Assembly (NCBI GenBank): GCA_036172665.1 | Contig: CM069872.1 | Location: 20,439,001-20,503,000 of the forward strand | DNA length: 64,000 nucleotides | Reading direction: 5' to 3' | Source: Prosopocoilus inquinatus | Lineage: Eukaryota; Arthropoda; Insecta; Coleoptera; Lucanidae | Shown: piece by piece, positions 53,501 to 59,500 of the stretch | How positions within the stretch are numbered: position 1 is the first letter of the stretch | How the letters are laid out: each line of letters starts with the position of its first letter | The notes under the pieces: generated by a model | Told to the model about the DNA's origin: nothing | Databases searched by the model: none | What the model saw: the letters and a program-made list of their open reading frames with translations, nothing else | Program-made: the position numbers and the translations under genes

Positions 53501-56500
53501 ATACGTATTTCGGTAGCTAAGCTGCCATCTTCAGCACGCTACCAACTTAAAAGCACTAAGAAATGTTTAAAAACAACCTAATCACACTGACAAAATCATA
53601 AAAATGTTAAACCTAACATTTTCTGTTCACACACAACGACCATAAGTGGTTTACCCGAATTATAAATGAAAAAATGAATCTGTTGCTAACACGTTTCGGG
53701 GAATGAGAGAAAAGAAACCAGCGAGGAAAAAGAGATAGAATAAAATTATCCAATCTGGCGAAATGTGACATAAGCCTCTTCGTATCAGATTTGAATGTTT
53801 TGGGGTCATGGGAGCGATCACCGAAACGAACAAGAAATGTCGCAACACGCTTGGAAAGAGTGACAAAAAATAAATTCATACAGACTGGCGCGGCGTCTCC
53901 CCGGAATAAACCAGAATGCAATAAAATGCCCTTAACTTTTATGAAAATAAAACGAGCGTATTTCTGACTCGAATCGATACTAGGAGAAATTCATAAGAAA
54001 GAAATATTTAAAATAGAATTCCGGATAATTACATTTTTAATTGTGTGCGTTTCCAGCTTGAGGCGGTAATAAAAGACGATACGCTCCAGTTTCGGACGCG
54101 GTGTAATCACCCGTCAGTAAAAGAAAGATTCGACTCCGGTAAATGCGCTGTACAGGGTGGGCCAAATTTGACACTTAAAGGGAAACACCTGTTTTAAGAA
54201 GAGTTAGACAAAAACCGACCTCGGTGTCTGGAGCTCGATTTTTATGACAAGTTCAATGGTAAAAACCGCATTTCGATATCTTGAACCGTTTAGGCGCTAG
54301 GGGGCGTTTTTCAAAATTCTGCGATTTCTAAAAACCTTTATAACTTTTTTGTTTATTAAGATTTTTAATTTCTGTGAAAACTTCTTTAAGGCACTTTTTT
54401 TATGCAGAATTCACTGCCCTAAATTACTTTTTTCTAGAGTGTTCATTATTTGAGATATAAGCCAGAACTTTAATTTTTTATATGGAACACCTTTATATTT
54501 TGACATTTTTGAAAAGAGCAAAAAATTCTGTTTACGAAAACATAAAACACTTGATATTTTAATCAAACAGTTTTTGAGATACATGGCATTCAAGTTTTAA
54601 TTAAAAGTTTAATGTTTTTTGCAACAATCAAGTAGGCTACGAATGACAATAAATATGTTTTATATTTAAAGGGCTATGAACAAATATTGTTTTGTTATTA
54701 ACAAATATGTTTAATTAATTAACGATAAATTAAAAGTGTTCAAATTGTCCACCATTTTGCTGCAAACATAATCGGCACCGTTTTCTTACAGCTTGAACTG
54801 AGTTTACCAATTCAAGGGCACGCAGAGAATCAAAAGCTTGTAGCACCGCTGCCTCTAATTCCTCTCTTGAATTGGGAGACCGTTTGAAAACCAAATCCTT
54901 TATCCTTCCCCACAAGAAAAAATCCATTGGCGTAAGGTACGTTATAAATATAGGTACCAATAATTCTGCCTCGGAAAATGCCTGCCCATACATTGAAACT
55001 GTAACGCCCTTGGTTTCTCCTTTCAACAGTAATATGAGGGTTTTGTCTAGACCAAGTATAACAATTATATCTATTACAGACCCCTGCACTGCTTATGTTG
55101 GCTTCATCGGTCCAAATACAATTTAGGAAAAAATCATCATATTCTTCGCACTTTCTCAAGAACCACTGAGAAAATTCCACACGATCATTAAAATCTTCGG
55201 GATGGAGGTGTTGCATTTTTCTTGTGCGGTAAGGATGGAATTTTTCTCTCTTTAAAATCCGTCTTGCAGAAGTTCTTGCTAAGCCAGATGTTTCTTCCAA
55301 CTGTCGCGTGGAAAGGTTTGGATTATTTTCGATTAGTCCCAAAACTACGATCTTCTCTAATTCTTTACATCTTCTTTGAGATTCGTAATTTTTGGGTGTT
55401 GGTCGTTTAAATGACCCAAAATTTATTAAATTGTTTTTCAACCTGAAGAAAATATCTCGAAAGGGTTGTCTTCTTTCAGGATATTGCTCGTAGTAAAGAT
55501 TACATGCTTCTTCTATATTCTCACCAACTTCTATAAAACACTTTAACATGTCGTACTTTTCGTAGTTTTCGTACATTTTTACTTATTTTCATACCTTGCA
55601 CAAGTGTATCTTTAGAAACGCTGCAGTACAAAATAAATGCAAATGCATGGTCAAATTTTAACGGCAGCCTACCAAAATTACATAAAAAAACTTAAATTGT
55701 TTAACATATAAAATAGCGACATCTTACTATCGCTTTTTGACCTAACATTGCAGTAGGATAGACAAATTGAAGCGGGATTTGCTACTGCAATGTTAGGTCA
55801 AAAAGCGATAGTAAGATGTCGCTATTTTATATGTTCATCACTCTTACATCGCAATTGCGAATAAATTGGGCAAGTCGTTTTTGGTCTGCAGTGGGAATGT
55901 CGAGCTACGTTTCTGCTGAAGAAGCCCCAAGCAGGGCTGAAACAGCTGTCCAGAGGCTGCTCGAGGTTCTCACTGCAATCAAAAACGATTTGCACAAAAT
56001 TTTTCTAAAATCTTTCATTATGCTTTGACAGCAAGCATGGCCGCCTTGCATGGGGGACTCATTAGGAGCAAATCCCGCTTCAATTTGTCTATCCTACTGC
56101 AATGTTAGGTCAAAAAGCGATAGTAAGATGTCGCTATTTTATATGTTCATCACTCTTACATCGCAATTGCGAATAAATTGGGCAAGTCGTTTTTGGTCTG
56201 CAGTGGGAATGTCGAGCTACGTTTCTGCTGAAGAAGCCCCAAGCAGGGCTGAAACAGCTGTCCAGAGGCTGCTCGAGGTTCTCACTGCAATCAAAAACGA
56301 TTTGCACAAAAAATTTTTTTAAATTGTTTAGTTATTGTCATCCATAGCCTACTTGATTGTTGCAAAAAACATTAAACTTTTAATTAAAACTTGAATGCCA
56401 TGCATCTCAAAAACTGTTTGATTAAAATATCAAGTGTTTTATGTTTTCGTAAACAGAATTTTTTGCTCTTTTCAAAAATGTAAAAATATAAAGGGTGTTC

Positions 56501-59500
56501 CACATAAAAAATTAAAGTTCTGGCTTATATCTCAAATAATGAACACTCTAGAAAAAAGTAATTTAGGGCAGTGAATTCTGCATAAAAAGAGTGCCTTAAA
56601 GAAGTTTTCACAGAAATTAAAAATCTTAATAAACAAAAAAGTTATAAAGGTTTTTAGAAATCGCAGAATTTTGAAAAACGCCCCCTAGCGCCTAAACGGT
56701 TCAAGATATCGAAATGCGGTTTTTACCATTGAACTTGTCATAAAAATCGAGCTCCAGACACCGAGGTCGGTTTTTGGCTAACTCTTCTAAAAACAGGTGT
56801 TTCCCTTTAAAAGTGTCAAATTTGGCCCACCCTGTACAGGGCGTCCCAAAATAAAAGATAAATTTGAAACTGTAACAAGTTTTACAGCATATGAAATTAG
56901 GTGATAATTTAATTTTTCAAAATGGAACTCCTTACTACCTAATGAAAATATCATATGCTGTCAAAATGTTGCTAGTTGTCTTGCTGTTGCTTCTCGTTAG
57001 TCGTCGAGTCGAGTAGAGTCGTCAGTCTGGACTTGTTAACGAGAAGCAATAAAAGAAATCCGAATGACGCGGTTCCAACCGGAAGCAAAAAACAAAACGA
57101 TATAATTTTAAAGATTTTGCAGTATTACTAATTTCTACAGATTTCTCTAATTTATCGGTAATGTTTTAAAGTTTTACGTTGAAGGTGTTATTATCAGACA
57201 GCACGGTTTTTACAGTGAAATGACAAATTTTTCAAAAATTTTATTTTAGTAAAACATTATAAAAGTGTGGGCTACTTCTGTTATCCATTTCAGTTCATAT
57301 TAGAGAAGAACCCGACATCGAACCTGACCACACAGTCGGCTTGCGCTTGTACGCTTTGGAGCTACGGTTGGATTACATGGCCACTTCGGTGTTAATGTGC
57401 AGAGTGAGCGATCTTAATGTCAACCTACGAGATGAGTGGCGCTTATATAGGGCAACCACAAATGCTTCGGTCACCCGGAGGTGATTCAATTTCAATTTAA
57501 ATACCTCGCATTGAATTCTCCATTACAGACCTGCCAGCATCTTCATACACGGCGATCTAACCTGGAATCAACTGCAGATAATGATGTCGAAGTCATCGAC
57601 GGCTGATCTACTGAAGATGTTCAACAAGCTCGAAGAATTTTTCTCGCAGCAGTTCAACAACAGCAAGCGAGCTTTCAGTGGGTTCTCCCAGGGGCATCGC
57701 CCTCCGAGGGTCACCCCACAAAAAAGTGCGCTGTTTTTTATTTGGTTTGAAGCAGTAAAACTGGATGGTCGTTTTGTTTTAGGTAAGGACTCAAAAATTG
57801 AATTGCAGGCTAGCAGCTTGCAGGACGCGCGACATCACAGGCACTGGCAGAAAGACTTGGCACAAGTTGCGGGGTTACAATTGACCACGATGCATGTGCC
57901 GTTGCCACAGTTTGGAACTGTTCTGGGAGGAACCATGGAGTTGCACGGAAATAACATTTCGCTAGCCTGCTTTCATGGTATTAATTTCAAGAGCAAGTCG
58001 TGGGCTCTTTTTAGTTTACGAGAGCCATCTATTACTTTCAATACCGAAGCTCAGGAAATACCATCAACCACAGGTATGACTCTAAAAGCCAAATACAGGG
58101 TGTTCTTTAAATCTGTAACGTATCGCCATAAATGGCAACGATTGAACTCATATGTCCTTAACAGAGAGTTAATAATATTCGAGAAAAATGCATTGGTAAA
58201 TTTTCGCCAAACCATTTCAGAACTGCTGGCATACCTAAGGAGTGTAAGTGGCTAAGCTCTCGCGGACGCGACTGCCTGTTTGAACGACGACACGAAAATA
58301 GGTCAGTCGGTCAGTGTTTATCGTGGTATAACCTTGTGCCTGAACCCTGTCGTGAACAAACATATGTTTGATTCGTATGATGACCTGCCGGAAGTCTCAC
58401 AGCCATTTGGTAAATTTCTGCGTGCGGAAGGAAACGAATTTTGAAAACTTTCGGTTTACATGATTTCATATTCTTCTTCACGAAATATTAAAAAAGAATC
58501 GATCGAACAAATAACAGATTCAATTACTTCGATTACGAAATCTTCCGGTCAATCAACATTTTAAACCCGCCTGGATTTATTAAAAGAATATAACCTCACT
58601 CCAAGTAATTACATTTTTAAGTATTTTCAAATTGCAGGCCGACGATTACAATTACTGTACGAAAAATGCGCCTTATAATTGCGGATGAGTTAAATAATCT
58701 CATCACCGTCGTCCATTAATTTTTTGTGCAAATCGTTTTTGATTGCAGTGAAAACCTCGAGCAACCTCTAGACACCTGTTTCAGCCCTGCTTGAGGCTTC
58801 TTCAGCAGAGACGTAGCTCGACATTTCCACTGCAAACAAAAACGACTTGTGCAATTTATTTGCAATTGCGATGTAAGAGTGATGAACAGATAAAATAGCG
58901 ATATCTTACTATCGCTTTTTGACCTGACATTGCAGTAGGATAGACAAATTGAAGCGGGATTTGCTCCTAATAAGTCCCCCATGCAAGGCGGCCATGCTCT
59001 GTACAGAGGCTGCTCGAGGTTTTCACTGCAATCAAAAACGATTTGCACAAAAAATTTTTCTATATAATTTTTTTCTTCAGAAAGTGTAAGTATCACGGTT
59101 AGCTACATACACTGTTCGGCACAATTAAATTACATTGGCATTTAACAATTGACAATTAGTTAATTGTAGTAATCGTAGAAACTCGCAATTAACAATTAAT
59201 TAATTGGAATCGTAGAGACTCGTAATTAACAATTAATTCTAATAGTACAAACTCGCAATTAATTATTAATTAGCGGTCATTCTACCATTCCACGCGAACG
59301 GACATTCAAACATTTTCATCAAATTTGAAAATGCTACGTAAACTGAAGATTACTTTACCTGTGAACAAATTTAAAGTACGCTTTAAAAAATGAATCAAAG
59401 TTCTTGATTAAAATCCGTGTCCAATATTTCGAAACGTATCAATACGATATTTCAGTACGTAACGGTAACCGATACTCGACACTTATCGAAAATCGGATAC

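Larger units (their letters stand above)
55704..56318 (+). mobile_element. Retrozyme tandem array (copies g and h) with 12-bp TSD
   Basis: Flanked by the perfect 12-bp repeat TTAAATTGTTTA (55692-55703 and 56319-56330). Contains a short inverted piece, then two direct copies exactly 312 bp apart. The monomer between cleavage sites is 55951-56262. The region cttacatcgcaattgcgaat and the ggcggccatgcttgctgtc block are identical in both. Ends in a T-rich run. Confidence 0.92.
54154..56834 (-). mobile_element. Tc1/mariner-like element with ~500-bp TIRs, DUF4817-type transposase
   Basis: Ends CAGGGTGGGCCAAATTTGAC and its exact inverse, each preceded or followed by TA. The inverted arms extend from 54154 to about 54650 and from about 56334 to 56834 at very high identity. 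The transposase gene lies on the minus strand. A retrozyme dimer has inserted at 55704-56318, between the gene start and the right arm. Confidence 0.92.

Noticed and set aside
53613..53921. Two overlapping minus-strand frames of 68 and 102 codons
   Set aside because: No motif, atypical composition, likely chance.
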